Positions 63,230-64,000 of a DNA stretch of 64,000 nucleotides are shown piece after piece. The stretch comes from MKUN01 sp964481425. Lineage in GTDB: Bacteria > Bacteroidota > Bacteroidia > Chitinophagales > Chitinophagaceae. Positions within the stretch are counted from its first letter, which is position 1. Each line of letters begins with the position of its first letter. The notes under the pieces are model-generated. The model did no database searches, was not told the DNA's origin, and saw only the letters and a list, made by a program, of their open reading frames with translations. Where the stretch lies: contig CAYZTM010000006.1 of the NCBI GenBank assembly GCA_964481425.1, positions 1 through 64,000 on the forward strand. The letters run 5' to 3'. Made by a program: the position numbers and the translations under genes.

Positions 63230-64000
63230 TTAATAGGTAATCACCTGCTCTTCCATTTGCCGGGGCATGTTACGAAACTCATATTGCTGGTTACGCAATT
63301 GCGGTTCGAAACCGGCCTCCCTGATAGCTTGCTGGATACCATTTGCAGTGAACCTGTGTGGTGCCCCGGCAGCACTTACTACATTTTCTTCTATCATTAT
63401 TGAGCCAAAGTCATTAGCACCGGCATGAAGACAGACCTGCGCCACTTGCTTACCAACAGTAAGCCACGAAGCCTGTATGTTCTTGATATTGGGCAGCATG
63501 ATACGGCTTAGTGCTATCATACGTATATACTCATCGGCGGTAGTAAGGTTCTTCGTACCACGTATACGGCGCAAGAGCGTATCCACATCCTGAAAGGTCC
63601 ATGGGATAAAAGCAATGAACCCTTTCGTGCCTTCGGGATGTTGGGCCTGCACCTCGCGTATCTTTACAAGGTGCTCAAAACGTTCTTCGATAGTTTCCAC
63701 ATGACCGAACATCATTGTCGCTGTCGTGGTCAGGCCAATCTTATGGGCCTCATGCATAATATCCAGCCATTCCTGTGCACCACATTTACCTTTGGAGATA
63801 AGCCTGCGGACACGATCATTCAATATTTCGGCACCGGGGCCCGGCATACTATCCATTCCGGCCTCTTTCAGCGCTACGAGCGCGTCATGATGAGAGACGC
63901 CTGATACTTTACAAATATGTGCAACTTCAGGAGGACCGAGGGCATGCAGCTTGAGATCGGGGTATATTTCTTTCAGTTGTTTGAATAATGTAGTGTAATA
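63230..64000 (-). CDS. mqnC: Cyclic dehypoxanthinyl futalosine synthase, 3' part
   Basis: The frame stays open to the right edge, so only the C-terminal 256 residues are seen; the radical-SAM CxxxCxxC motif lies outside the window. Visible family motifs: HALGPPEVAHI, GMDSMPGPGAEILNDRVRR, TTATMMFGHVET, FIAFIPWTFQ and GANDFGSIMIEENVVSAAG. These fit MqnC, the radical SAM enzyme that cyclises dehypoxanthinyl futalosine in menaquinone synthesis; the related MqnE shares some motifs but not the FIPW and GANDFGSIMIEENVV wording as closely. The gene indicates that the organism uses the futalosine route. Confidence 0.9.
   Translation of the reverse strand, partial: YYTTLFKQLKEIYPDLKLHALGPPEVAHICKVSGVSHHDALVALKEAGMDSMPGPGAEILNDRVRRLISKGKCGAQEWLDIMHEAHKIGLTTTATMMFGHVETIEERFEHLVKIREVQAQHPEGTKGFIAFIPWTFQDVDTLLRRIRGTKNLTTADEYIRMIALSRIMLPNIKNIQASWLTVGKQVAQVCLHAGANDFGSIMIEENVVSAAGAPHRFTANGIQQAIREAGFEPQLRNQQYEFRNMPRQMEEQVITY

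Overview
The window is a stretch of chromosome from a Bacteroidota bacterium, most likely of the Chitinophagia/Chitinophagaceae type. This rests on type IX secretion genes (gldJ, porU, porV), at least five proteins with type IX sorting domains, a TonB-dependent receptor with an N-terminal carboxypeptidase-like domain, futalosine-pathway menaquinone synthesis (mqnC), and promoters of the TTTG-N18/19-TAnnTTTG form. I see no tRNA, rRNA, CRISPR array, insertion sequence or phage gene. The first gene (sensor kinase) and the last (mqnC) are cut by the window edges.

Layout. 1-2007: two-component pair (propeller/Y_Y_Y sensor kinase and NarL-type regulator). 2000-5749: alpha/beta hydrolase, APC permease, a small membrane protein, a DOPA-dioxygenase-like protein with a twin-arginine leader. 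5910-10280: secreted hydrolase-fold protein and TonB-dependent receptor. 10447-15178: LolC/E-type permease, rbfA, Omp28-like lipoprotein, M28 peptidase, lspA-zapA. 15277-22134: gldJ facing porU-porV, core and accessory parts of gliding/type IX secretion. 22276-31411: a membrane protein of CorA-like shape, converging on a tightly packed five-gene operon: a protein with a HEPN-like RNDIGH motif, a membrane-spanning STAND NTPase with WD40 repeats, a TPR/beta-barrel protein and two propeller-like lipoproteins. 31659-32588: a type IX cargo protein.

32637-38334 is a six-gene operon for an 8-amino sugar of lipid A/LPS, read right to left: kdnA, kdnB, kdsA, a transaldolase-CBS fusion, kdsC, kdsB. It holds every step for CMP-Kdo8N except a recognisable arabinose-5-phosphate isomerase (KdsD). 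In its place sits a transaldolase-like domain fused to KdsD-type CBS domains, with changed active-site residues. This is the strongest candidate for undescribed biochemistry here.

38420-46368: trehalose synthesis fusion (OtsA-OtsB), DUF389 membrane protein, CPA1 antiporter, YihY protein, NHL-repeat cargo, a small lipoprotein. 46469-51963: a surface polysaccharide operon (SDR epimerase, LegC-type aminotransferase, CBS-nucleotidyltransferase, Wza-type export lipoprotein, UDP-sugar dehydrogenase). 52149-64000: a gliding-motility-type (type B) cargo, uvrB, a TPR protein, a PstS-like lipoprotein, a small membrane protein, an Ig-repeat cargo, and mqnC.

The second candidate system is the 23867-31411 operon. 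The charge pattern around the single membrane segment of the STAND protein puts its NTPase inside the cell and its WD40 repeats in the periplasm, and the three downstream products all carry export signals. That layout fits a relay from the outer membrane to a cytoplasmic HEPN-like effector, but this is inference from sequence only.
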